Assembly (NCBI GenBank): GCA_015832175.1
Contig: WJXW01000003.1
Span: forward strand, 2,418,001-2,482,000
Source of the DNA: Paraphaeosphaeria minitans
Lineage: Eukaryota > Ascomycota > Dothideomycetes > Pleosporales > Didymosphaeriaceae
Direction of reading: 5' to 3'
DNA length: 64,000 nucleotides
Positions 11,802 to 23,828 of the stretch are shown one piece after another. The notes under the pieces were generated by a model. It had not been told where the DNA came from and searched no databases. It saw nothing but the letters and a program-made list of their open reading frames with translations. Within the stretch, counting starts at the first letter, position 1; each line of letters starts with the position of its first letter. The position numbers were made by a program, and so were the translations under genes.

Positions 11802-12152
11802 CTAGAACCTTTCTGTGTAATTTGGGCTGGTCCTTCCCTTGTACTTGGACTTGTGTTTAAGAAGCGATGTGTAGAAAGGTGGAGCATCGCTCGCGGTATT
11901 TCCAACCGCGATGTGCCGACCGCGGCAAATTTGCTCTTCTGCTGTAGCTACCGCAGCTTCTGCCTTTACCATATACTTCCGAACGTTGTTTGCTTTTGCT
12001 TCCTCAGGATAGATGAGACGATCGTCGCATGAAATGATGGTTCGCTGACATTTATAAAAAATGAAGCCGCCCGGGCTTGTCCACAATTCGTTACCCTTCG
12101 AGTGTACACCAGAAATCACATACATACAAAGAGCGATGGATATCCTATGCAC
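11802..12152 (-). CDS. Candidate small secreted protein (doubtful)
   Basis: Single open frame of 116 residues. It starts with a short hydrophobic segment (MHRISIALCMYVISGVHS) that could be a signal peptide. The rest is a polar, Tyr- and Lys-rich chain with three cysteines. I do not recognise it with confidence; the layout is loosely like small ribonuclease-fold secreted proteins of plant-associated fungi. Just downstream, other frames stay open on the same strand (to 11612 and 11587), so it may be a frameshifted remnant of something longer. It could equally be chance. Confidence 0.2.
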   Translation of the reverse strand: MHRISIALCMYVISGVHSKGNELWTSPGGFIFYKCQRTIISCDDRLIYPEEAKANNVRKYMVKAEAAVATAEEQICRGRHIAVGNTASDAPPFYTSLLKHKSKYKGRTSPNYTERF

Positions 12153-12357
12153 TCATCCCAGTCCGACCCCAAAAGTCCGTCCCTTTTCCCACGATGTAAT
12201 AACCTTGAAGACCTTCTCTGACGCCTGACGATCCAAAACGCTTCGTTTGTTTCAAAAGCAAATCGTTTCTCCCAATGCGAGTTCTTGAGCGAATCGCGTG
12301 CCAACGATGCTCGGTCTTGATCTTAACGTGCGCGCTCCCAGCATCTCAAAGTCACGC

Positions 12358-14960
12358 TCACATATCGTCAACCTCGACGAACCGCCCCCTCACCGGCCTC
12401 TTCCTACTGTCCCAGCTCCTCACACTCCCACCATCGTTGATAGTCCCCGCCTCCTCACCAAATCCACCAGGCGCCAAACTTCCCTCGCTTATGATATGCG
12501 GCCCCCTCACCGCCACAGGCTGCGCGTAGAATTGCGCGGGCGTCTGCGTCGTGCTCGGGGGCGACCGTATATGCCTGTCTGGCCCGCTGAATTGCGTGCC
12601 CTCCGGGCTGGTGACGTGATCTGAATACGACGTCTGGGAGTTGTGGGATTGGTGTGAGCGCGTTTGGATCGATGGGTCGGGCGGCGGCGGGTAGTATACT
12701 TGTTGGGTGACAGGAACGAAGGCATGCGGCTGGAGAGGCGAGGTGGATGTCGGGTAGGAGTGTTCGCGCTGGAGGGCTGCGCCGGGCGGCTGGTTGTATA
12801 CATTATGGTCGTAACTTTGGGTATCGTAAGTATTAGGGTGTTGGATGTAAGCGTGCTGGTCTTGCTGCACGTAACTTGGGTGTGCAAATTCGGTATTATG
12901 TGGCGAAGGGTATGTTGCTGTAAATGTTGGTGAGTTGGAAGGAAAATGTGGGTGGTATGGTGAGATGGCATTCGGATGATGGTAATCGTCGCTCAATGAT
13001 CGCGAATGTGATGGCATGGGCGGATCGGGCTGTTGCTGCAAGCTCATGTACTTCCCCACACCCGGCGAGTGCATTTCGTGAACTAGTGAGGTTGCGGCTA
13101 GCTCGACGGGTGGTGGGGGTGACGGGCCCTGATTCATTTCTCTCTTGGTTTTGAGACTCTTCTTGCGCCGGTGGAGGCAGAAGAGGACCAGTGAGAGTAT
13201 CAGAATGAGCCCAGCGAGCCCTCCAACTACGCCACCCGCAATAGCTCCGACGTTCGTTTTATTCGAACTGCCGGTTTCTGTCGGGTTGGCTGTTCCGCTG
13301 GGGATTACGCGAGTTGCTGATCGGGCTGAGAAAGTTGCCTGACGGCCGAAGTAAACGCTCAGGTCACCGTTGTCCCAAGTAGAGGGCTTAGTCAAGGTAG
13401 CACCTCCAGTAGGGCTAGAACGCGTTAGATTGTTCTTCAGCAGAGCAAAGTTGAAGCACTCACCCCCCACCAATGACAGAAATAACAGGCGTGGGCACAG
13501 AGTACTTGGTTGCTGAGGGGTCCCACTTATCCCAGAGCACATTCTTCTCTCCATTGTATCCGAGATTCACTATAAAAAAATTAGACCTGTCCCGCCTTGA
13601 ACACATAGGTTGCCCATCTTACTGTTATGCTGCCCTTGAGAGTTCGGCGCGTCGCAATCGGTGTAGGACGAATTCGTGAACCAACCACCGATTATGAGCA
13701 TCTGATCCCGATTGATCACATTCGCAGAACAGGCACCATGCGGAAAAGGGGTCGTGCCATCGCCTGTACTGAAGACGTTGATCCATTTGAAAGACGGCAG
13801 TGAGAGAACGTAAGCATCGTCATATCCACCAGGACCTTCAGCAGCGAATCCGCCATACAGGTAGCTTCCAGCCATTAGATTTGTGCGTATTGGAAGGCAG
13901 GCGCTACTCACATGTTGTAGGACGATTGGTCGTCAGCCCAGGTCGCGCCGGCACAAAATTGTCGTCGCGCCCCTGGAACGTCACCTGAGGCTTGCTGAGT
14001 ATACCACTTGTTCGACGAGATGTCGTAAATGTGGATGGTCTATGTATCGTAAGTACAATCCAAGATATGGCGAGTGAATCGTCTCCTACACTCATGTTGG
14101 CCTATTCCAAGATTAGCATGCTAGAAGGTACAGTATTCGCGCTGAACGTACCGCTTGAGAGCTCCCATTTCGAGTACGATCCTCGACACCACCAAAGTAT
14201 ACCAAAAGGCCCCCATCAGATGCAGGAAGATATACCAAATGCCCCTCCGCACGTCCATAATTGTCCGGTGGCCCACTGTTGTTGTTGAGCTGGCCCGCAG
14301 TGAAGTCGTAGGATATCAAATTGCTGGTTGCGACCTGCCCTCCCTTCCAATTTGGCGACGTGAAATTGTTGATGTACCCTCCAAAATAATACCCGAATCC
14401 AAAATCCTGCGCCTGTGTTCCTGCGCCGTAGGCCACCCGTTGCAGGGATTGGACATTGCTGCTATAGTCTGGCTCGTTCCATATGTTCAGCCGCGTGTCG
14501 TACGCCCAGAAGCTGAAGTCAGACGGGTTGCTCTGGTATTCCCCGCCAAACTGGTAGAAGCACTTGTTGACCTCATCCGCCCACAGCACGCCGCCTGAAA
14601 CGCTCGGTACGGTCGAATTCTTCGTGAGGTTCGCGTATTGGTAGGGTTGACCAAAGCCCTGCGTCGTCGAGTTGATGTCGCTGTAGAGAAGCCAGGTATC
14701 TATGCATCTCGCGTCAGGTTTGTCACGCGCGCAGTGTGGGAGTGTGGGGTTGCATGCATACTTGTGTAGTTGAGTGGATTGGTGGAAATGGGATTCCACA
14801 CCACCTGGCCCCCATCGATGTAGAGCTTATTGTCTACATGGGCGGTTTGGTGGCCCCATCGTCGACAAAAGTCGGAGATGGGATCTTTTGCTTGCAGGGA
14901 CCGAGACACGAACGCAACTGCGACCAGCAGGGAAAGCCGTATGGATGCCATGGCCGGCAT
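12358..14960 (-). CDS. Kelch-repeat surface protein with single TM and Pro-rich cytoplasmic tail
   Basis: 759 residues from six exons: 14762-14960, 14152-14699, 13912-14039, 13623-13864, 13464-13569 and 12358-13414. A signal peptide at 1-25 (MASIRLSLLVAVAFVSRS after the first Met) leads into a Kelch-type beta-propeller with repeated GG-containing blades (YIDGGQ, YQFGGEY, YYFGGYI, VYFGGVED, YLYGGFAAEG, LIIGGWF) and many N-glycosylation sites. At about 465-488 is one membrane segment (GAIAGGVVGGLAGLILILSL) followed by a basic stop-transfer HRRKK. The remaining 270 residues are Pro/Ser/Tyr/His-rich, predicted disordered and cytoplasmic. This is the architecture of fungal Kelch wall-sensor-like proteins; the ligand is unknown. 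Met at 14951 is an equally good start. Confidence 0.85.
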
Positions 14961-17900
14961 TTCATGCCCTCGAGGGTCGTACAGACATGGAGCAGCAGTA
15001 AGTCGCAAATGCTGTAAGAAAGGGAGCAAAGGTAGCAATTGAGAGTGGCAGTGGCCGACTAGACGGTCATTCGCAGCTGCAGGAGGATTGTGGCAGGGCT
15101 GAAGGGCACTACAGTAGGTTGTCAAGACGCGGCGCACGCAGAGAAGCTGACTCGTGTTCGATAAGCTCATTCATTCGCGGATCGACTGGACAGATGCTGA
15201 CCGTTGCGCAACGCGCAGGCGTGGGACGCCTGTTCTCAGCCTGCTGCTGCTGCTGCTGTGAGACGCGTGTGCTAGGTAATAGCGTAGGACATTAGGCCAG
15301 CGGCCGGTCTCGCGCAAGCGGATACCTGATCCCAGTGCATGGGTTCGAGGATGCGTGAAACGGTAGGGATCACCAGCTCTAATACAACGAATCTGGCATG
15401 CTTTATTGCGAGGGTGTTATCGCGTACCAGATCTGCGATGCTCATGAAAAGGGACCTGCTCCACAATGCTGTGAAGGATTCTGTCCCCAGCAGCGCTCGT
15501 AACGCCGCAGTGACACGAGCGAGAACTGGGTTGGCAGGGCCGTGGTGCATGCATCTTTCGTGCAGACGCGCTACCGCCGGCCAGGTCCCCTCTCGGAACC
15601 ACAGCTGCGGAGAAGTCTCAGCTGCGTGGTGCGATGACCGGGACAGGCTTCAGGAGGCTCGACCTTCGAGGGCTCAGGAGACTCTTCGGAGCGATTGCTG
15701 GTCGATGAATGCAGCACGACGCCTCGAGCATGCTGTCTGCTGTAGGAACCCGTTTATTGCTTGGTGCAACGACTCCACGTTGGCCTCCTACGTGTCTCAA
15801 CTGCACATCCCAACGCCAGTCTAACTCCAACTTGTCGCCTTTGCGCTGTCTGCGAAGCGAATCGGATCGCTGTCCCACTCAGGGTGTTGGAAAAGGCGCA
15901 CGGCGGTGAGCATCAACGTGTATAAGACTAGACGGTTGCAGATACGCTGCGCTAGATGCCGCTCAGTGCCCGCCGTCGAGGATGGTCTCAACTCTCCTTT
16001 TGGCCCAAGGGCTGACTTCGGAGGGCTGTCCGTCTTCGCATCGTCACGAGTCATTGTCCACTTTCGCTCAACGGCCTTACCTATCCATCTTGGCAATGAA
16101 TTGAGTGAAATCGCAGGAGCTGATCGCAATGCGGATGGTTTCGCTGGGAACTGCGGAGACGGAACCGAGTCTGCACAGCCACAGGCGTTGTGCGTTCATC
16201 GCTCAACTGTCTCCGAGGATATTTTCGGCGCGCCTGTGCAGTGAAAACCCAGCCTCTCTGGAACAGGGCAACTACCGATGAACAACAGCGGATCCGAGCC
16301 GCACGCACAGCCACCACGTGCGAATCTCATGGCATCGACGACAGACAGGGCGAAGACAAAATCTCTGAGTGAATTGGGTTGGACATGTAGGCCTAAAGCG
16401 AAACCAGAGCTCCAGAGACTGGCACAATGTGCCAGCGAAAGCGAGCCCCAGAATTAGAACAGCCGTTCATCCATCTTGGTCCGTCGGAAAGGCTGGTTCT
16501 GGATATGCAGAATCGACCAAGAAAAAAGTCAGGACCGTGTATGTATGTATGAAGAGAGAAGAGTCGCTGCGGTGGAGCTCGCTATAGAGATTTCGTGCGG
16601 TCACGTGAACACTTGGCACGCTAGTCGCTTATGGATATTGCGATCCAACGCTCATGTAAAAAGTATTCAAAACTCTCCTGACAAACCTCCTGACCTCGCT
16701 CATAATATTCTCAACCTCATTGATCTCAACGTTTTTGATTGCAAGGACACGCTAGATAGTTCTTCTAACCTCAGGTTAGACACGTGGATGTCATTGCGCC
16801 TCGTTGCGCAGCCCCGTTCTAACCTTGTCGTACTGGGAGCTTCACACGCAGATCTACTGTGTCTGGGCTCATTAGTATAGCGTCTGCATATTCCATCTCA
16901 TCTGCACTATGGTACTTCCTTTAAATAATTCTTAGCGTTATGCTTTGGGTGTGGATTGGGCCCCTAAACGCAGTTTATCTGACGTCTATTTTTGAATTTG
17001 CTTACCGTATAGTCTCATGGTTAGTGCCCCGTTTCTGCCTACCTAGTGCATTTTGTTACCCTTGTCGTTCTCCACCATAACATTTTTAACCTGGTGGTTG
17101 TTGGTCTGGCCGTACCATTTCGCCGTCGTTGTTCCGAACCTTACAGTGTCCAACACTGTTGTGTTGCTTCTACTCCCCTGTCGTTTTCATTCGCATCCAA
17201 TACAGTACTTCTGTTGCGTACAGGCGCAGGTGCAAAAGAGAACTCAATCACACGTACGCGATAAATAATCTATATACCATGGACCTTGTTTCCACATCTT
17301 TTTATTCGAAAGTAACCAGTCTCGCTTTCAAACCGACATAGACGTTCACCCTGTACCTTGATCCTCCCTCTCATCTATTCAGTTCCCACCCTACTTTTCC
17401 ATCTCTCTATCATATCCAGCCGTGTTTACCCTGTACAAACTGTATACCACATCTTTGATTGCAACCTCCACATCGAATCTCGCTGCCCCCAGCCTCAACC
17501 GACGCGCACAGAGCAGAGGTGCGGAACATGGCACGTTTGACCTCACTTTCACCCAGAACACAGTCCAACGCACCGTCTCCGTCGACTTCGACGTCCAACC
17601 TCCCTAATTTTATCCATTCCTTCCGTCTCAAACCATTCTGTTCAACCTGCCACCTGACCTCCCTAATTCTATATATTCCTTCCGTCTCAACCCACATCCC
17701 AAAACATGCAGTCCTACTTGATGATAGGGTGGCACAGAAAGGACATGTACCAGATATAGCTATACCATGCAGTCAGCAGTCCCTTCGTTGGAACGTTAAC
17801 AAGCCCGCCAAATGGAGTTTCGACGGCGTTTGTTGCGTGAGTGTCGACCTTGGAGTGCGTTTACTTCAGGTCAGTTCCGCATCACATATCGCCCGCGCGA

Positions 17901-18015
17901 CAAGCACAGCACGCAAGAGCCCAGCGTTCGAAAATGGAGTATTGCGATTACTATATCCACACCCTCTTTCCCTCCACCGCACCATATCTTTCCCAATTCC
18001 ATCGCCCAAGCTCAT
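14961..18015. other. Three-kilobase gene-poor stretch
   Basis: No gene recognised on either strand. It contains (CTG)6 at 15241-15258, a TCACGTGA palindrome at 16601-16608 and a more AT-rich section from about 16600 to 17350. Short open frames overlap in all six phases and show no domain or plausible splice chain. I see no transposase or reverse-transcriptase remnant. Confidence 0.45.
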
Positions 18016-18816
18016 CTACAGCAGCCCCATCAGCCCAAAAACAACAGCCACCACCCCACCGAAAGCAGGGACCTCGACGGGCACCGCAGCGCCCGTGTTC
18101 TGTGCTGAAAAACCATCCGCCGACGAGGATGTTTGGGTAGCGTCGCTGGATCCTGTGGCCGAGGCAGACGAGGTGGTGGGCGTGGGCGAGGGCGTGCCGG
18201 CCGTCTTCCAGACGGAGGCGAGGGAGGCCGAAGACGCGGACCGTTGGCTGTTCCCCGGTCAGACAAACTTGCTTCCATCCTTCCTTCTCATTCGGCCTTC
18301 CCCTGGACATCTCCTACAGCCAACACAGGCAGCGCTCGGAAGGAGCGAGGTGGCAGAAGATGAGTGGGAGGCAGGAAATTAGAGGGAGGGGAGGGCTTAC
18401 GGTTCAGCCGCCAGACAGAACTGGGTGACCTGGTTCTGCACCGGCGGACGGTCCTGGGAGCCCATGCAGTTGTTGTAGCAGGTGAGCTTGTTGGTGTAGT
18501 TGTCGCACAGGCAGATGTAGTCATTGCCGACGCAGGCGTCGACCTGCTTTTCGTACTGATGGACGCAGGCGTCTACGATGCTGTTGGGGTAGGAGGATTA
18601 GCGGTGGGCCAAGCGGTCGAAGTACGCCTTCGCATGAAACGTTTGGATTGAATCGATCTTGTGGGAAAGGGCTTGCTTGGGTGATTGGGGAGGGTAAGGA
18701 TGGGGAGGGACGTAGACGTACTTCTGCGCGCAGATGCTGAAGTCGGTTGGTGTGGAGGCGGCAACGGCGGTGGCTGCGCTGGCGCCAGCAACGAGGAGAG
18801 CAGCTGTGAAACGCAT
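18016..18816 (-). CDS. Small Cys-rich GPI-anchored surface protein
   Basis: 168 residues. Exons 18722-18816, 18401-18580 and 18016-18247. A signal peptide (MRFTAALLVAGASAATAVA) is followed by an eight-cysteine module at about 25-90, with Cys in SIC, DACVHQ, DACVGNDYICLC, LTCYNNC and QFC. The spacing recalls fungal GPI proteins whose module reads ICLCxxYTNxLTCYNNC; it is not a canonical CFEM. A Ser/Thr-rich stalk follows, and the protein ends in a hydrophobic GPI-type tail (AFGGVVAVVFGLMGLL). It is predicted to be wall- or membrane-bound. The role is unknown. The 153- and 141-nt introns are longer than others in this window. Confidence 0.75.
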
Positions 18817-19274
18817 TTCCCCTTCTTTCCTTCTTTCCTTCTTCCTTCTGGCTAGAATAGAGCGTAGACGTGAATTATGAAGGGATAGGCAGAAGGAGGA
18901 CCCAGAACGAGTGATGGGCGAGGCGTAATGAAGTGAAGGGTGGTGTTGTTGACGGAATGCAAGGGAGGAAGAGAGAAGAAGAGAAACGAAAGGCGCACGA
19001 CATTGATACCATGGTTTGTACTTGTATTCCGCCTCTCATGCAGCAGGCAGTCGAGTCGTTGAGCATTTCCCAAGGTATCCATGGACCCGCTGCGCAATGG
19101 GTGACCTCTGTGCGCTGCGTTGTTTATCATCTCTACCTAATCAAGGAGGCCGTCCAAGTGCCCCTGTTACACATCAGCACAGAGGGGACTAGCGGCGGGA
19201 ACTTGCAGCTGCGCGATTGGCAGACTGGTGGTGGGCTGGATATATTGGAAATTGGAGCTGGAGGTAGGCACCGT

Positions 19275-19500
19275 ACGACCCATCTGTCCGCTGGCCAAGC
19301 TGCTTGAAAGTCCACGACTCATCTGTCCGCTGCTAAGTTGCTTGAAAGGTAACAACTCGTCTGCCTGCTAGCTAAGCTCTTAAAAGTCAACGACTAGTCT
19401 GCCCGCTGGCCAAGTTGCTCAAAAGTTAGCGACTCCTCTATCCCCTGGCAAGTTGCTAGGAAGTCAACGACTCGTCTACCCGCTGGCCAAGCCACGCCAA
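19275..19500. repeat. Degenerate ~38-bp minisatellite
   Basis: Five to six diverged units with a spacing of about 38 bp share a CGACTCGTCTGCCCGCTGG-like core followed by CCAAGTTGCTTGAAAGT-like sequence. The array stops just before a different array with a 35-bp unit. Confidence 0.7.
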
Positions 19501-19532
19501 GCCAGCGGAGGAAAGGCTGGAGCGAAGCCTCA

Positions 19533-19926
19533 CCTTGAGTCTGCTGACTTTGCTTGACTTGTTGGTACCTTGAGTCTGCTGACTTTGCTTAGCTTGCTGG
19601 TACCTTAAGTCTGCTACCTTTGCTTGACTTGCTAGTACCTTGAGTCTGCTGACTTTGCTTGACTTGCTGGTACCTTAAGTCTGCTGACTTTGCTTGACTT
19701 GTCGGTATTTGGAGTCTGCTAACTTTGCTTGACTTGTTGGTACCTTGAGTCTGCTAACTTTGCTCGACTTGTTGGTACCTTGAGTCTGCGAACTTTGCTC
19801 GACTTGTCGGTACCTTGAGTCTGCGAACTTTGCTCGACTTGTCGGTACCTTGAGTCTGCTAACTTTGCTCGACTTGTCGGTACCTTGAGTCTGCTAACTT
19901 TGCTGACTTTGCTTGACTTGTCGGTC
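19533..19926. repeat. 35-bp minisatellite with about 11 units
   Basis: The unit is 35 bp long and contains TTGAGTCTGCTGACTTTGC followed by TTGACTTGTTGGTACC; unit starts at 19535, 19570 and 19605 confirm the period. Most units carry a GGTACC. The downstream half is more uniform than the upstream half. Because 35 is not a multiple of three, the minus-strand open frame across it (19719-20141) cycles frames and is not evidence of coding. Confidence 0.9.
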
Positions 19927-20705
19927 TCCAGGCAATGGGAATCAAGCGGAACAGGAGAGACGGTAACTCGATATTCGATACGCAAAGCTGGCCAAAGTCG
20001 GGCCAGACATGATCTGACGTTGGCATCTATCGAATGGACGCCTGCTGGTGAGTAGGGAGTCAAAAGCGCCTCTTCACACAACACGGCTCCAAGGTCGGAA
20101 CCTGCACTCGTCGACGCCACCAGACTTCCCGTTCCCCACAATGCTGCTCACGTCGCGTGAGGATGCCGGCTGCCGATCGTCGGCGCAGCTGGGATGACTC
20201 GACAAGTTTTCCTAGGGCCCATTTTGTCGCCACTAGACGCCTCTGACTGCCAATGTCGGCCCAGCATGCCAGCCCCGTCACGTCTAGCACCCACCGCCCA
20301 CCCCATGGCCTCTCGCCTTGATCGCCGGCCTCTGCGCCTTGTTCGTCGGCCTCTGCGCCTGCTCCCAGCGACACGGCAAACCTGGGGCACTGCGGTGAAG
20401 ACCCTTGGCTGTTGGGCGGCGACATCAGCAGCGTGCGAGCCGTGCAGACAAAAGGCGCAGCTTCCCCAGACTTCATCCCTCCAGCGTCGCCTAAAGTAAA
20501 CATCCCGCACCGCCCGCCGACGTCACCCTCGCAGGATCGCCCACAGTGGCAGCCGTGTACATGTTGGAATGCGGCGCCCGACGCCCGCGAACCATGTCCG
20601 ACATTGAGGCCCAGCTCTACCCACGGAATCCGTGACCGCGTTAGCAAGTAGCAGCCCGTTCGGCGGGACCATGTGCTTGCTGCCACTCGGCGCACAACCG
20701 CCACT

Positions 20706-23700
20706 ATGGTCCACGAGGCTCACGAGCCTTCGCGCTCGCCCGCAGTCCTCGCCGTCACCGCAGCCACCCTCGCCTGCTGCTCTGTCTTCGTCTTCTTTCG
20801 TCTGATCTCGCGCTTCGCCGTCGTCAAGAAGCCAGGCTGGGACGACTACACCATCATTCTCGCCTGGATCCTAGCCTTTGGCACCTCCTTCTCCATCTGC
20901 TGGGGCACCACTAAGGGCTTCGGCAGCCACCAGAACACCATCCCCAAAAATGAGCTGACCCCAATGAACAAGGCTGCCTATGCCTTCTCGGTGCTCTACG
21001 TACGTCCCAACAGGCAGCACTCACCAGAACAAAATGCTGACACGGTCAGAACCCGGCCCTGATGGCCACCAAGTCTTCCATCCTCGTCTTCTACCTCACC
21101 TTGTCCAAAACCCACAAGGTCTTCCGATGCGCCACCATCTCGACCCTCGTCGTAGTCAACGTCGGCGGCCTAGCCCTGACTCTCCTCAACATCTTTCAAT
21201 GCGATCCCGTGTCCGCAGCCTTCTATACGCCAGTTGAGCCCCCACACACATGCATCAACATCGTCACCATATATCTCTCTTCGGCGCCGCTCAACATTAT
21301 CACGGATCTGGCCATCTTCTTTCTGCCTATGCCTCTTTTGACTGGTATGTCACGCTGACTACCCGCAACCTGCCCTTCACTTACTTGCCTTAGCCATGCG
21401 GCTACCCAGGAAGCAGAAGGTCATATTGGTCATCACTTTTGGTTTTGGTATATTCGTCGCTGTGGTCGATGTGGTTCGCATCTACTATCTGCAAGATGCG
21501 CAGCGAAACAACCTCCGTGCAAAAGCGCACGGCGCAGGAGCGGCTCACTCGTAAGTAAATCCGCACGCTATGATGTTGAGCCCACGCTCATCTTTCGCTA
21601 GGTCGGACTTGCGCAACGACAGTGACTTTTCGTGGTACGCCGCCTTTTCCTCCATGTGGAGCGCCGTTGAGATCAATACTGGCATCATGTGCGCCTGCGT
21701 CCCGGCATTGAAGCCCTTGGTCAAACGCTTTCTTCCGAAATGGGTTCTTGATCAGACGTCCATGGACAGGTCGGGTAGCAGAACGAGCGACAGCATGGTC
21801 ATGCCAACCACCATCACGGCTGCAACAAGACATCCGAACCTACCGAGCCCCCCAGTCTCGCCCACCACTTCGAAGCCGCCTCCTGCCCTCGGCGGCGCCG
21901 ATGGACCTATGGGCATGATTGACTTCTTGACCACCCCAGACATGAACGAGATGCCCGAACTGTATCGCAGTGACACCTATGCAACCACCACCCGCGCACG
22001 GAGAGGCTCTGCTGCCTATTTCGACTTTGTAGACATGCAAAAGAAGAAGAACATCACGCTAAGAACCAACGAGGAGGCCGTGTATCCCGTCGCCATGGTC
22101 ACCATCCTGTTCTTTATATGGGGCTTTGCATACGGACTTTTGGACACGCTAAACTCCCAATTCCAGGTAGTGGCCCACATGACCGACGGCCAAACCGTCG
22201 GTCAACACAGCGCCTACTATCTTGGCTACATAATCGCTCCCATTACCTTTGGCAGGATCGTCTTCCGTCACTGGGGTTTCAAGGCCTGCTACATTGTCGG
22301 GCTCATGGTCTACGCTTGCGGCGCGCTAGTATTCTGGCCTTCTGCGGTCCTTACGTCCTTTCCTGCCTTTCTCATCTCCAACTTCATTGTCGGCATGGGC
22401 CTTTCGACTCTAGAGCTCAGTGCTAACCCTTTTATTGCGCTCTGTGGTCCGCCCGAATATGCAGAGGCAAGGCTCAGCATGTCGCAGGGCATACAAGCTA
22501 TTGGCACAGTCGTCTCGCCGCTGCTTGCAAGGAAGGTCCTCTTCAAAGCATCAGCCGATAGCTTGATTGATGTACAATGGGCCTATCTTGGCATCTCCTT
22601 CTTCACAATCATGCTCGCCGTCGCCTTCTTTTACGTCCCACTACCGGAGGCTACGGACGAGGAACTCGAGAATGCGACATCCAGGATGCCAATCCCGCAC
22701 AACGCTACCGTTGGGTCTACCAACGTGCGCGTGGTATGGGTTTCCCTTGCCTTGGGTGCTTTCTCCATGTTCTGCTATGTTGGTGGCCAGGAAGGAACAT
22801 CAACTTCGTTTGCCGAGTACCTTACGCGCGTTGCTCCTTCGCTGGACACTGCAAACTTCCAGGCCATCGAGCACACTGGCTTTGCCGCTTCGCGCCTCAT
22901 GGCAGCATTTTTGTGCATATGGATCAAACCGCGCTTTCTGCTCGCCTTCTTCTTCGCCGGCGTCATCTCTTTTGCTGCAGCAGGCATGTCCGGAGGTACC
23001 GGTGGGACCTGGGTCGCCATTGTTATCATGGGCAAGTTCTTCGAAGGCCCTCTCTTTCCCATCATTTACGCACAGTCGCTCCGCGGGCTAGGCAAACACA
23101 CCAAAGACGCAGCGGTGTTGCTCACAGCAGCTATTGGTGGTGGAGGTGTCTGGCCACCTATCATGTATGCGGTGACACAATCCAGGAGCGTGCAGTACGC
23201 GTACTGCGTTGTCGTCGCAGCGTATGTTGCTGGCGCGCTCTTTCCTCTCTGGGTCAACGGGCCTGTGTCCGCAGCCCGTACGATAGCAGATCCTGTTCGC
23301 GATGAACAGACAAGAAGAGAATCAGATATTGAGAGGGAACGACGAGAAAGTATGGGTATGAGCGAGAAACATAGAAGATGGAGCAAGTTCAAACATCGGT
23401 GGAGCAAAGACAAAGACCAGCTCCCGAGCGTTGAGCATAGGGAGCGTGGGAGCTGGCCGGACGCGATGGTGCCACCAGCCGTACAGGCGTTTCAGCAAGA
23501 GGATCAGCTGCGGCTCGAAAGTTTGCATGTCGAGACGCCTGTGTTTCTCAGCTCGAGAAACTCAATATCCGGCGATCCGGTCACAGAGGTGACGAGCGAA
23601 AAAACGAGCCCGACGAAGGTCCGACGCGACAGCTCTCATGTCAGGAGACCTGTACTCCCGAGCGAAACAAGCTCATCATCGAGCTCAGCATCCAGCTCTT

Positions 23701-23828
23701 CGATATCGTCTTCGTCAGATCACGAAGAAGCTGTCGCTTCAAGGGCTGAAGTGTTTGATGGCCCTGACCAAGTATACGCGAGCCCCACCAGAGCTCTGGA
23801 TGATCCATCGATAGGATGGGCTGGTTGA
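20706..23828 (+). CDS. Rhodopsin-like membrane domain fused to FucP-type MFS transporter
   Basis: 990 residues. Exons 20706-20999, 21050-21344, 21394-21550 and 21602-23828. The N-terminal ~300 residues are a seven-helix fungal rhodopsin-like (SAT4/integral membrane) domain: FFRLISRFAVVKKPGWDDY, then WGTTKGFGSH, ending in MWSAVEINTGIMCACVPALK. A hydrophilic Ser/Pro linker at about 300-400 leads without a stop into an MFS permease (about 405-800) opening with FFIWGFAYGLLDTLNSQFQ. It resembles the fucose/glucose permease (FucP) branch, with MGLSTLELSANPFIALCGPP and GKFFEGPLFPIIYAQSL. The last 190 residues are charged, then Ser-rich. The substrate is unknown. The single 2.2-kb terminal exon spans the domain boundary, so an annotation error joining two genes is unlikely, although a missed intron in the linker is possible. 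Confidence 0.8.

Larger units (their letters stand above)
18817..20705. other. Intergenic region carrying two minisatellites
   Basis: No gene recognised. Apart from the two minisatellite arrays described separately, it contains the leader of the downstream rhodopsin-MFS gene. Open frames on both strands between 20060 and 20700 are GC-rich overlaps without domains. Confidence 0.5.

Noticed and set aside
14040..14151. A tiny extra exon inside this Kelch-gene intron (GCCAACATG)
   Set aside because: Including it breaks the phase into TIHIYDISSNKW. Treating 14040-14151 as one intron keeps frame and the whole gene sums to a multiple of three.
19719..20141. Minus-strand 140-codon frame with repeated SRAKLADSRY-like segments
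   Set aside because: It spans the 35-bp minisatellite, whose period is not a multiple of three, so the peptide repeat is a by-product.
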